A DNA stretch of 64,000 nt from Thamnaconus septentrionalis. Taxonomy: Eukaryota > Chordata > Actinopteri > Tetraodontiformes > Monacanthidae. Shown piece by piece: positions 23,634-34,500 of this stretch. Position numbers and translations under genes: made by a program. How positions within the stretch are numbered: the first letter of the stretch is position 1; every line of letters begins with the position of its first letter. The notes under the pieces are model-generated. The model did no database searches and was not told where the DNA came from. It was given only the letters and a program-made list of their open reading frames with translations. Location of the stretch: assembly GCA_009823395.1 (NCBI GenBank), contig CM020517.1, forward strand, positions 13,129,001 through 13,193,000. Direction: 5' to 3'.

Positions 23634-26397
23634 CCTAGTGGAAGCTTAACATTGAAAAAGCAGCTCTGCATTGATACTGTTGATTGTTGGTGCTACGGTG
23701 GCTTCAACATAAGTGACGAAAACCTCCCAGCGCACCTTGAGTCTCATGTCTCGCGTGTGCCTCTCCAGCTCTTTCCGCAGCTCCTCGCGGCTCAGCTTCT
23801 CCACGTCCAGGACGGAGTGCTTCCACTCGATCTGCTCCACGCTGTGGGGGTCGTGGGACACGTACTGCCCGATCCGGATCTTGCGCAGCCTGTGCCAGTA
23901 GCCCCTGTAGGCCGCCTCGAAGTCCAGCACCAGGTCCATCAGCGTCCGCAGTTCCAGGGGCTTGAACATGAGGTCCTCCCGCCGGCTGATGCCCAGCGCG
24001 CCAAAGCGCCCGCCGCTGTGGACCCCGAGCACGATGTGGTGGAAGTGGTTCCCTGAGAACTGAGACTGGAAGCTGAGGGGGAAACGCTCCACGCCGGGCA
24101 TGTTGTTGGTGAGGTAACTGCGCCGATGCGGGTCAAAGACTAATGGTTTTAGACTCTTGGGCAAAATATAGATAGAACAAGTGAAAAGGCTTAAAGGTCC
24201 CTCATGATGAGAAGTGTTTCCTTCTAAATGTGTCTCTTATCTGAGACTAAACGACCCAGAAATGGCCATCATTCATTTCTTTTGTTAACTGTGCTTTTGT
24301 ATGTGGTAAAACATACAACTCTGCAGAATCAGCTGAGTCTGACATCACAAAGGGAACTGAAACCTTTCCCCAGCTAGTGAAACACACCCAGTTCTCGCTG
24401 TACACTAACAATAGCATGCTTTTGTTAGAGGCTTTTTGCTGTATCCCCCTTGAAACACATGCCACGGCCAACAGAGCAGGAGGCTGCGAACAGAGGGCTA
24501 AATATGCTGTTTTCTGCACTAAAAAATGGGACCAGTTAAATAGCATGCATCGTGATTGGCTGTTGTGAGGATACATCCCAAGGATCACCGCCTCCAGGCA
24601 TTTGATTGGCAGAGCCTCCCGCGTCATCTCTTTAGCAATGTCCATCAACCTGCGCAGAACAGTCAAAAGCAAAGTTTGTTTTTTCTGCTCATCCGCCCAC
24701 GACATAGGACATCCAGACAGGATGATTGGTAATGTAAAAAAAACAGGAACATTTTTCATTTAGACAAGGAGATAAAGTCCTGCTGGATCTAATAAAGCAA
24801 GAGACAGGGATGTTCTCAGGCTCAAGCGGCAAGGATATGGATGGTGGCTTTTCAGGAGCATCCCACAGAGCTCAAACAGATTTTGATTGACATCAATTTT
24901 ATTTTAAAAAAGAAGTTGACAACTCATTATTTTCTCCCCCGTTCTTAATGAACATAGTTGTTGTGCTATGAAGGCATGCATCGTCCCTCTGTGGGAACAG
25001 TATATTCATATTGCCATGTGGGTGGGCCAACGTTTTGTGCCAAACGCTTTTATATAAATAGCAGAATCTCAGCAGAGTTTAAAAAGAAATATCAGAATAT
25101 TACATCTGATAGATGCTATTGTGGGTTCATCATTCATCTGCATGCCTGCCGTGCTAATTTCAGAGGAACAGATGTTTGCAGTCCTGATCGCGCTTGACAT
25201 GTCTTCAACATCCAGTTTCTGCAGCTGTTAGTCCTGAGACCCTCATTGATGATCAGCCCCGGATAAGAGATAAGGAAAAAAGTGCTTACGCAGTCAGGGG
25301 ACGGCTCTTCTTAATTTCAAAAAACTGCGTACCCGTGTGATTGTACCTGTAGGAAACTGTTAAGGTCACAGAACAACAGGGAGAGAACTCTACACAGGAT
25401 GCAGCAGGGGAGGAGGGACAAGCCCTTAAACGGCTTTGTGATATTCATCGTCTGTTGGTTAATTATGGATGAATCTCTGCCCTGACTGGAAATCGGGCTT
25501 AATTTAGAATCTACACTGGCCTACTTCCTATTGTCTGCCCCATATTAATCCAAGTGTGTGAAAACAGTGGGTCAGTGGGATTTCACGGATGTTTGTCAGC
25601 ACTATTTACTGGGACTTCTGAAATATATTGGTTCATTAAAAGGGCATTCCCGTGTTTCTGAAGTGGGCTTGAATTTGTCAACAGACAATAGTGTTACTGA
25701 TAGCTGTGCATGACAGGTTTCTGTCATGTCCGAGAACTATTTGCTCAATTTTCAGTGGTTTATATGCTTCCTATAGACAAATACCTTAAACGACCAATTC
25801 AACAACAGAAACATCTTCTGAACATATTTCTTTACTTCCATCACTTCCATCAAGTTAAGCTCAAACCAGACCATCCAGTTGTACTGTAAGGATACTGCAA
25901 ATCCCTGATGTATTTCTGTATGGCTTCCAGTCGCTGTGGGATGGTGGTGGTGGGTTGGTATGTAGGCACACTCGGTGGTGGAATCTGTGGCACAGAGCAT
26001 CCAAACACACTGCATTATCCTTAGACAAACCCAATATTCATTGCGAACAGACAGCGTAGTCATGTGTGCAAGTCTCTGTTTAAATAAGCTTTATCTCCAC
26101 TGCTGTGACATTGCTTGAGCTTCAGAGTCTTGTGTCCTGACAATGCATTCATTCACTCCCCAGCTCTTTTACCTTAGGCAGGTCGGTGGCGCCCCGGATC
26201 TCCTTCTCCAGGTGCTCGCCGCTGGGATGTATTCGAGCCACGTGACGCCACATCCGGTCCCAGGTCTCCTCGTCCACCGGGAAGCCGCCCCTGTTCACGT
26301 TGCAGGGCAGCCCTCCGTCCCTCAGCTCCTCCTCGCCGTCATCCTCCGGCTCCTCGTCCCTCTCCTGCTGCACCGAGCAGACCGCCGCGCTCAGCAT
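22918..26397 (-). CDS. vash1: Vasohibin-1, tubulin tyrosine carboxypeptidase
   Basis: Seven exons in phase (26397-26173, 25984-25896, 25346-25290, 24649-24575, 24117-23736, 23308-23196, 22990-22918) encode 337 residues. Vasohibin is a transglutaminase-like cysteine protease that, with the chaperone SVBP, removes the C-terminal Tyr of alpha-tubulin. The catalytic triad is intact: Cys141 in LPIKCLEAV, His176 in FHHIVLGV and Ser193 in LGISRRE. These equal human Cys169, His204 and Ser221 with a constant offset of 28, so the core has no net indel and only the N terminus is shorter. Other markers are RDEEPED, GATDLPK, SHDPHSVEQIEWKHSVLD, PPSPTKDRR and the C-terminal GYQIRV. VASH1 rather than VASH2 is supported by these motifs and by the angel1 neighbour. 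The Met at 26397 has a good context, and an acceptor at 26416 in the 5' UTR shows a further upstream non-coding exon. Confidence 0.97.
23586..23633. repeat. (CTAT)12 microsatellite
   Basis: About twelve CTAT units in vash1 intron 5, which lies between the exons at 23196-23308 and 23736-24117. Probably length-polymorphic. Confidence 0.97.
24190..24540 (+). repeat. Dispersed repeat copy in vash1 intron 4
   Basis: Starts cttaaaggtccctcat, has tgacatcacaaagggaac at 24340 and gaacagagggctaaatatgc near 24490. These are the start, core and end signatures of the family seen at 17893 and 46590. It ends just left of the exon at 24575. Confidence 0.55.
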
Positions 26398-26415
26398 CCT
26401 TCCGTCGGCAGGAAA

Positions 26416-27600
26416 GCTACAAGGAAAACTGGTGCTGCGTTACGGGCAGATCTGCATTCCGTGTCAGCAGTGGCACAGCCTTGAGGTAGCACTGAAAAGG
26501 GGAGGGGGAAATAAGCCATATGTAAAATGTATGAATGAATACAAATACTACTGCTACAACTACTGCTACTGCTGTTGCTGCTTAATAGTAGTAATGGTAG
26601 TAATAGAAATTACAATATTTCATTGTCTTTAAATCCCGTGAAGCTGTAAAGTCTATCGTTCACTGCTTATTTTTTTCTTGTTACTATTATTAGACTCGTG
26701 GTTTGACCACCTCAGTTGCATAAAAACACAGCCCTAATAACCTCGAAAGACATCGCTGACTGCACAACCATTAAAAAAATATATATATATATATCAACTG
26801 CAAACGGTTGTCTTAAATCACAGGAAATGTGCGCGTTCGACTCGCATGCAGAACTCGCCATAACACCCAGGGCCACGCTCACCAGGCTGATGTCCTGCTT
26901 AATCAGCTCGCAGGTTCAAGGAGGGGTTTTCCACAACAGATGGCCAGCTCATGATAACCAGGGGCGTGTGGCAGAACGACAGTCGGCGCTGTGGAGTCCA
27001 CCCCGATCACATCGGTGAAGCCAAAACAGAAGACTGGCGTCTCTCGTTAAGTCTTACAAAAAAAAAAAAAAAAAAAAAAAACCGGAAAGAGAAAAGAACT
27101 GTTTGGAATTAGAAAAATCCAGGTAGGATGCAACGCTTTATTCACTTAGTGTCGTTTGATAGGCAAATATTAGTGGTAAAATCGCCAATTAGCGTGTGGC
27201 CTATATTTAATAAGAGGACGGTTCGTTTGAAAGTTCATGGGTAAGCCAACACACCCCTCAAGGCGTCACTTCCAGACTGTAAGCGGATTGACCGCGCAGA
27301 CAGCATTGTAATAGAAAGGACTAATTTCGCTAGTACCGTCAGAGGTCATTCACATCACACACCCCGAGGATCGCCGCTGCCGTTTTTCAATCCCGTCTGT
27401 CCCCTTCGACTCTGCTCGGCTTCAGCTCCTCTCCTGCTCCGCTCGCCTCCATCCCAGCCGGCCGCGGCGCCTCATTGTTCATGCAGATGCTCCCTCGCCT
27501 TCACCGAACTGCTGCTGCTGCGGCCGCTCCGCTTCACGCAAAGCGAGACACTCCCAGAGCTCTCCCCACTGCGCATGCTCCGTACGCAGCCCGTGATCTC
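26416..27600 (-). promoter_or_regulatory. vash1 5' UTR splice site and CpG-rich promoter region
   Basis: A TTTTCCTTGTAG acceptor on the minus strand at 26417-26418 precedes the start exon. At 27360-27560 lies a GC- and CpG-rich block (gccggccgcggcgcc, ctgctgctgcggccgc), a likely promoter with the first non-coding exon. The stretch between holds a short (CTA)n-like run at 26540-26600, an (AT)n run near 26778 and an A-run at 27059-27081. No coding exon is seen. Confidence 0.5.
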
Positions 27601-27958
27601 AAGCCGTGACAAATGCTGCATTCAGGTGCACTCCGAAAGATGCCAAGAGATTTAGGAAGGGTTTTTTGTTTGTTTTTTGAACGATGTATATTTGCCATGT
27701 ATTTATGATAAAACATGAAGAACACGAGGGGAGAAAAACGTCTTAAATTATATGGCTTGAGACTCAAGTGTTTTTACCTCTTATTAAAACCCACCATTAT
27801 TATTCATATTTGTGCTAAATTATTCATTTAATTTACTACTTCTAAATAATTAAAACGTAAAACAGAAGACAAACAATGCAAAACATGAACCACAGGAGAT
27901 CTAATACAATGTAACCCGCAGCGATTAAGGAATTGGAGACACGGAGAATATGCAAGCA
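27600..27958. other. AT-rich spacer between vash1 and fcf1
   Basis: Low-complexity AT-rich spacer with no recognisable gene or repeat family. Confidence 0.45.
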
Positions 27959-27964
27959 TTTATT
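27959..27964 (-). terminator. Poly(A) signal of fcf1
   Basis: AATAAA on the minus strand, about 158 nt after the fcf1 stop codon. Confidence 0.6.
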
Positions 27965-28121
27965 CTTGTCCATGTCAAATAATTAGAACCGCAAAACTTG
28001 AGGCTATTTAAGAAAGAAAGAAATACCAACCTCAAATTTAAAAAAAATTACATTTCTGAAAAGTGATATATTAAACAGAACAACTAAAGCAGTTTACAAG
28101 TTTGTTTCAGCTGCAGAAACA

Positions 28122-30451
28122 TTAAAACCTTGGAGCACCGTAGTCATCAGGCATCCGTTCAATATTGTACCTGAGGAGAGGAGGGGGGGGGTCAGGATAT
28201 CAAACAAAAAGCACTATCCATAGTTTACATTTTTCTACTTCAGCTTGAGTCATGAAAAGCATCTGTATATTCCAGCATCATGGTAATCATGCACTGCCTG
28301 GAGGTGGTTACCTGTGGTTAGAGATGTACATAATTGGCACCCCGGGGATCTTCCTCACCCTCCTCTTTAAGTCTCTGTCCACGGTCGCTAGGATGTAACA
28401 CTTGTGCTGGGGAGAAACGGTGTAATTAGCAGCCAAACATTCACATCCCACATTAATCACAAACTGACTCTTTTTACACCAGAAGTTCACGCAAGGTGGC
28501 TCTTCCGTGGTTACTGCTGGTAATAACCATCAGGGTTCAGAGAAGTAGAGTATGAAGTAAAACAACGAACTCGAAGAACTGTAAAACCCAAGGCGAAGAT
28601 AAAGAGCATGGCAACAGTGGCTGCACTCTTCCTTTAATCACATGGGAGTCAGAGCCAATGACATGGAGCATCATCTTCTGCACACACTTAGACCACATGA
28701 TGCGAACCTCAGTCAATAGGTTGCAGGCTTCACAAGGCCATGGTGACTTTGAACAAAAAGTATCAAGGTAGCAGCCAACAAACCTATTTTATTATTATGT
28801 GTGATTTACAGTCAAAGACCATCACAACTGTATATTTTTTTTAAGTGTTTAGACAAATATAGTGTTTAACATTTAATGTTTAACTGAACTGTATACTTGG
28901 ATAATTTCTGCAATAAATACAATATTTATCACAATAACATCACACACATTGGTGTAAGGACTCTGTTATAATAACAGTTATAATAGCTGCAGACCACACT
29001 AAATCAATACCAGGAGGGAACATTAAGTAGACCCATGACCAGGGTTGCGACAGAACACGAAAGCAAAATACCTGTGTGACCCTTTGCACTAAGCAGTCAT
29101 CAGCGTAGGTTCCCTTGTGTGCGCATGGTAGCCGCTCAAATCTTGAGTCCTTGGCTATCCTGCAAAAACAATATCCATATAATCGTTACGATAAACATTG
29201 TTACAGTGAAACTTTATTACACTCATGTTGCATTTCCAAGATTTGCAGTTCCTACCTGAGTGCAACTCTGTACTTCATTCCAAGCTTTTCGATCTCAGCC
29301 ATTACGCAGTCTGTGATACATGGAATACCTGGAAAGGACGGAATAAAAATGAATTGCTTTGCTATTGTTAAACATAATATTTAAGCAGGAAACAAACATA
29401 TTTGCTCATATTTAATATTGCACTGCAACAACAACCATAAAAGTAACTCTAGTACTTACATTTTGCATACAAACAGTCCATCATAGACTGAACAACATCT
29501 AATTTGGCCTTGATGGAAAAGTTGATAAAGTTAGTGTCGACAAGAATGTGGTACGGTGGACCAAGCTGAGTGTTGTACTGGAAGAACAGGCATGATGGGT
29601 ATTTTGTCCTGGACGAAGAAATAACAAATATTATGTTACCCATTAACAACAACTTTTCATACAATTTTATTTTATTTTTTTTTTTTTAACCAACTTACAC
29701 TTCTCTTTCCTTTAGCTCCGAAGGATCTTTCTTCTTTTTCTCTTTGGGTTTGGCGCGGTCCTTTTCTTTTCTATTTGGCAAACATGCTTAATTTTAGCTT
29801 TGTTGTGTTAAAACAAACTGTGGAAAGTATCTGGATTATGGGACAGCTATAGGACACTTACAATCTTTGATCTTTTGGACTGATCATTCTCTTCATCGCA
29901 GCAAACCTCTTCGTTTGTTGCTTCCCCTTGGATAAGAGTTTCATGGTACAGAAATTAGAATCAACCTAGATATCACAGCCTCATCATTATACGTCATATC
30001 GTATTGGTTTAACATAAAGTTTATCAACTAGAACGTCAATGAAATTAACTGAAACGGTAAACTGACTCGTCAAAGATGTTAAGAGGCAAAAGTGATGCTC
30101 CAAAAGGTTTCAAAACAAACATGCTATTAGCTAGCTACGAGAATCAATCTTATTCCCATCACGGCAGCCTCTGAAGACGAGACCACGGCCGATGTAATTC
30201 CATTAATGTGTTCTTTTATGTTTAATAGTTCTTATATTTAATCAATGCTTACAGATCGGAAACAACTTTCAAGAGTTTTGTTTGTAACGAGAGTGCTCGT
30301 CGTTCGATAGCTAACGTGAAAGCGCTAGTCCTGCTTTCTTAGCTCGGTTGCTTACCTACCCTAAAGTTTCTTGGATTTCACGCACAGACAATAACATCAC
30401 TTGTAAATAAAACGTGTGTGTTAGTTTAACAGACGAAAAAATACGCACCAT
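28122..30451 (-). CDS. fcf1: rRNA-processing protein FCF1 (UTP24), PIN-domain nuclease
   Basis: Eight exons (30451-30449, 29926-29862, 29770-29699, 29608-29460, 29328-29256, 29159-29072, 28406-28312, 28170-28122) give 197 residues, essentially the vertebrate length. FCF1/UTP24 is the SSU-processome endonuclease that makes cuts near the 5' end of 18S rRNA in the nucleolus. The basic N terminus ([22 protein letters not shown]) precedes the PIN domain. Acidic active-site residues are visible: Asp71 in HILVDTNF, Glu in VMAEIEKL, Asp141/142 in YADDCLV and Asp in [10 protein letters not shown]. The end is [11 protein letters not shown]. Exon 1 contributes only the ATG (30449-30451), directly followed by a GTGCGT donor; exon 2 starts GGG AAG CAA, giving the invariant MGKQQ. 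A different in-frame ATG ([10 protein letters not shown]) exists just before exon 2 but would require intron retention. The gene is divergent from arel1, as in human. Confidence 0.98.
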
Positions 30452-31470
30452 TGTTTATATTAAGGGATGTAGGTCTTTTTTTTGCCGTACGAACGTATTC
30501 CCTTCCCCTCGTGTATCTCTGTGTGGTCGACGCGCTTATGACGTCATCAAAACCCGACACCCCCCCCTTTCTGCCTTTCTGCGCATTTTTGTGTTTGACA
30601 AGCTAACTGGTGGGGGTTGGAGCACCCACCGCTTTGTGCGACACATAAAAGGGTACGGTATGTTTACACTCGAGCTTTGCGCACTTGTGCCATTGCAGTC
30701 GCTGTATGCTTGGCATGTTTGGGTGTGCACGTTAAGAGCCGCCGCAGGTCAGTCACCCTTGTCCTGAAATAACGTTGGTATTGTTGGCTAACTCGGCTAG
30801 CGGTATGTTCCTGTTCGCCGCATCTGTCAATAGGATGGTAGCAACTCATGAGGTTAGCCTCCACCTTTACCTTGCGCCACCGGTGTCAACACACCGGCGG
30901 CGTCTGTTGATGTTGCGGCATCGCCGGGGCCATTTAAACCAGCTCTTTATTTATTGTCAAAAATCTTATTTTAAGCCATCAATGCAAGACACCTTTTTCT
31001 GAAGTAAATCAAACCAATAGGTTTGTGTGTGTCGAACCGTGTCTTTTTTAATTTATTTATTTATTTATTTTTTTAAGGGATTTGCAGCGGCCGGGTGCAA
31101 CCGTTGGACACCTTTGCTAAACCGTCGAACCAGCTTACCGGGTATCCGAAATCGAGCTGCTGTTTTCTTGTTCTTCGTCTCGCTTGTTTCCAAGCAGATT
31201 ATTTGTTCATTCTGTTTTGTTTTGTTTTTGTTTTTTTTTATTATTATTATTCAGCCCGGTTCCTAATGTATATTTGGCAGGTGCTGTTATTGATTGTAAT
31301 GTTATTCTCTGATCTCCTCGGGCTTCTCTAAGCTGGCACCTAAAATATTCATGCTTGCTTGATGACGTCCTGTCTTTCCGACAGTCTGCTGTTTGTCGTG
31401 TCAGCTTCAGTCTATGTTCTCTATGTTCACCAAGTTAGTCACCGTCTGTAATGTCCACTTTCATTTGTAG
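30452..31470. promoter_or_regulatory. Divergent promoter region fcf1 / arel1
   Basis: About 1.1 kb lies between the fcf1 and arel1 start codons. The fcf1 side has little spacing for a 5' UTR. The arel1 side carries one or more non-coding exons; a catttgtag acceptor at 31462-31470 precedes the coding exon by 87 nt. CpGs are frequent around 30480-30930. No TATA box is obvious. The human genes also share a head-to-head start. Confidence 0.6.
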
Positions 31471-31557
31471 GAGACTTTGACTCGCTGTCCTCCTGGTGAG
31501 AGACACTTTTTTCTTCTGGTGACGCGGGAATCCGAGTGAAGGCTGAAAGATGGTCTG

Positions 31558-34500
31558 ATGGACCGCCGCTTCTTCCTGACCTTCTTCCTCTGCTCTGTGT
31601 TGTGGATCTTCTTCTGGGAGGTGCGGTGGAAGAAAGGGAAAGAAAGTCAGATTGAGGAATGGCTTCAAGGGCACAGACTCTCTCAGTACGGACATTTATT
31701 TGAAGGTGAGTTGCTTGGAAATTCTATTTTTGATATATTCAACACAATATCCATGATGTGTCATGGATATCGAGTTGCTTTGACCTTGGTTACTTTTGCG
31801 CTTTTGAACTTATTTTATGAGGTTCTTGCAATGTGCAGTGATGTAAAAACTGTATCATAAATTGTTTTAATGGGTTGGCAGAACTGCCCATGTATTTATA
31901 CGAAATGGGATTTATTAAAGGAATATTCAAAGGGGGAAACAAAACAGTCCAGACTTTGTGTATGGTATTTATATTATGTCTGTACTTGGGCCACTGCCAA
32001 CTATGCAAGTAGATGTGTGCTTTGCATTTTTATGTCTTTATTTCTTAAAATCTTAATTCACTCAGATGTACAGACGCTGGAGGAACTGAGTTTGAGCGTA
32101 CTGAGCCGTCTTGAAGAGGTGGTGAAGGAACAGCGGCGCTGGAGGCAGATTGCAGAGGCTCACATCCAGCTGCTGCGAGACTTCGCCTTCCAGGAGTGGC
32201 TCTGTTCTCAGAACCTGGAGCACTTCTACCATACGTAAGTCAACACACTGTCGCTTGTTGTGTCGTCAATGTTTACTTTTGTCGCGTTGCCCCTCTTTTT
32301 TTCTTTTTTTTTTCCAACGTCTTTAATTATTCACGCCACAGTAAATTGCTGCCTCTTGTCGGCCTTGTTTGTTTCCGTCCACTTGAGGGCACCCTCTGCT
32401 GATACGGTTGGCTGACTTTGCTGACGATGAGCTTGCGAGGCTGCAGTGTTTCCCAGGGTCACTGCAGTGGAGGGTGTTCTTCAGGGATCGTTATTGTGAT
32501 GCCACACAAGCAATGCAGATGTTTGTGCGTGCGTGCGTGCGTGCCGGTGGAGCACAGTCATCGGCTACGGATTAGAAAACACTTTGAGGTGTTGTTTTTC
32601 TCAAACGCGTGCGACGGTAATTTGTTTCAGGTAAAACATTTGTGATAGGGTACAAAGTGATACAGGTTTTTAAGGTCAAGGCTGCCACACAAACAATGTC
32701 TTTATTCATATCTTCATTGCAGTGTTTGCTGTTCACTTTGTGGCCAAACTTAAGTTCACTGACTCATTCTGTCATCACAAGATTGTGTTAAATTGTCAGG
32801 ACTTTGTGTCTCTAAAGATCTTCTAGCTGATTCCTCGTGACTTTTTTTAAAATATTGAGTGTGGTAAAGAGAATGAATACATTTATATAGTAAAATAATT
32901 AAAGCAAACAAAACTGTGCCCCATGGCTGTAATAACATTAATTTCTGGTAGGTAGACAGGTCCTGCTGTTGAGAAATGGCTTTGTTTTATTGTTCAAAGC
33001 TTGTAAGAATTTTACAAGCTGGATTTAAAATGTATGCGTGTATTTTTTGATCAGTAATGTGTTTATATTGCTCACAGAATTAAAGGTTATTTAAATGTTT
33101 CACAGTGTACGATTGTCAGAAGCTTCCCAGCTTGTAAAGAAAGAGGCAAATTGCCCCCATTAAAGGCGTTCACATGTTCATTTTCTGCTGGACTTTTTTC
33201 TCCTTTTGTTTTTCTTTGTAAGACGCAAGGCTTCTCCGCTTCACTGTTCTGTGTTGACTCAACCAACAAGTTCAGCGAAAGACGAGGTTTGCTCTCAATG
33301 AGGCGTTTCTGACCCGACCCGATGTTTATCTTGCGCATAGAACAGCCTGTTGTGCTCACTGCAGGCGGCGCTCTGGTTCAGGATGCGGGGACGAGGTGTC
33401 TCAACACCTCGCCATTGTTGCGATGCTGCGCCTTTGCTCCTTTTCTTTTATCTTACGGTGTCACTCTTGAATTGTGCTGCAGACTGAAGACGTTGGGTTG
33501 TATGAATCTGGATGACCTGTCGCGGTTCGACAGTCAACTGCAGCTGTCTCTAGCTGCCTGGGGCTACTACTACGAGGACTACATACGGCTGTCTACAGGC
33601 ATCAAGATCCTCCAGACCTCCAGGGAGACTCGTGACCAGGACTACGAGATCCGGCTGGTGCACAGCCTTGCTGAGAGGCGTCTGAATGAGAAGTGGTCCG
33701 TCGGTGAGTTCATGAGAACTTTCCTCTTAAGCAATCAGGAAAACTCGACTGGAGTATCGCTGAGCACTGAACAAGAATTTCTTTTCTAAAGGTTAATTAT
33801 TACTTGAAGTGAAACTAAAATCAACTGTTCTTTGGGTGCGGTTTTCAAATTCCATGCCACAGTTTAAAAATAGCAACCGCGCTGACAACATGCATGTCCA
33901 CACCAAGAAAAACACCTCCTGTGCTCAAAGATCATAAAACAGATGAATAAAGTTCAACTAGCTCGAGCTGCTTAGGGATCAGGAAGTGAGTTTTGACATG
34001 TCGGTACTGATAAACTCACTTTTCCTTTCAGCGGGTGCTCTCCTATTTGGCTGTACTGTGGCACTGTGCTTTTTGATAAGGGACCTCATGTTTTACGTGA
34101 TTGGTAAGTCCTGCTTTGCCTCTTTTACGTCCGTACGGCTGGTTGTCTCTCAAGCGTGCGCACATTGGCAACGGGCTCGACCGGCGCCGAAGTGGTAGCA
34201 AGCGCTCGCTCATGCCCTCGCTCTATCTTTGCTGCTTCCTCCTCCTTGCCGCCGCAGGTGGAATTACTGTTTCCATCATAGCGTTTGTCTTCACCATCAA
34301 GTTCCTCTGCGAGCTTGCAGCAAGAGTTGTCAGCTTCCTGCAAAATGAGGATCCGGGGCGACGCGGCGACCGCAGCATCTACGACTATGTCCGCGGCAAC
34401 TACCTGGACCCGCGCTCCTGCAAGGTGTCCTGGGATTGGAAGGAACCGCAGGAAGTGGGGCAGACGATGAGCTTCAGAGTCCAGGTGACGGTCGATCACT

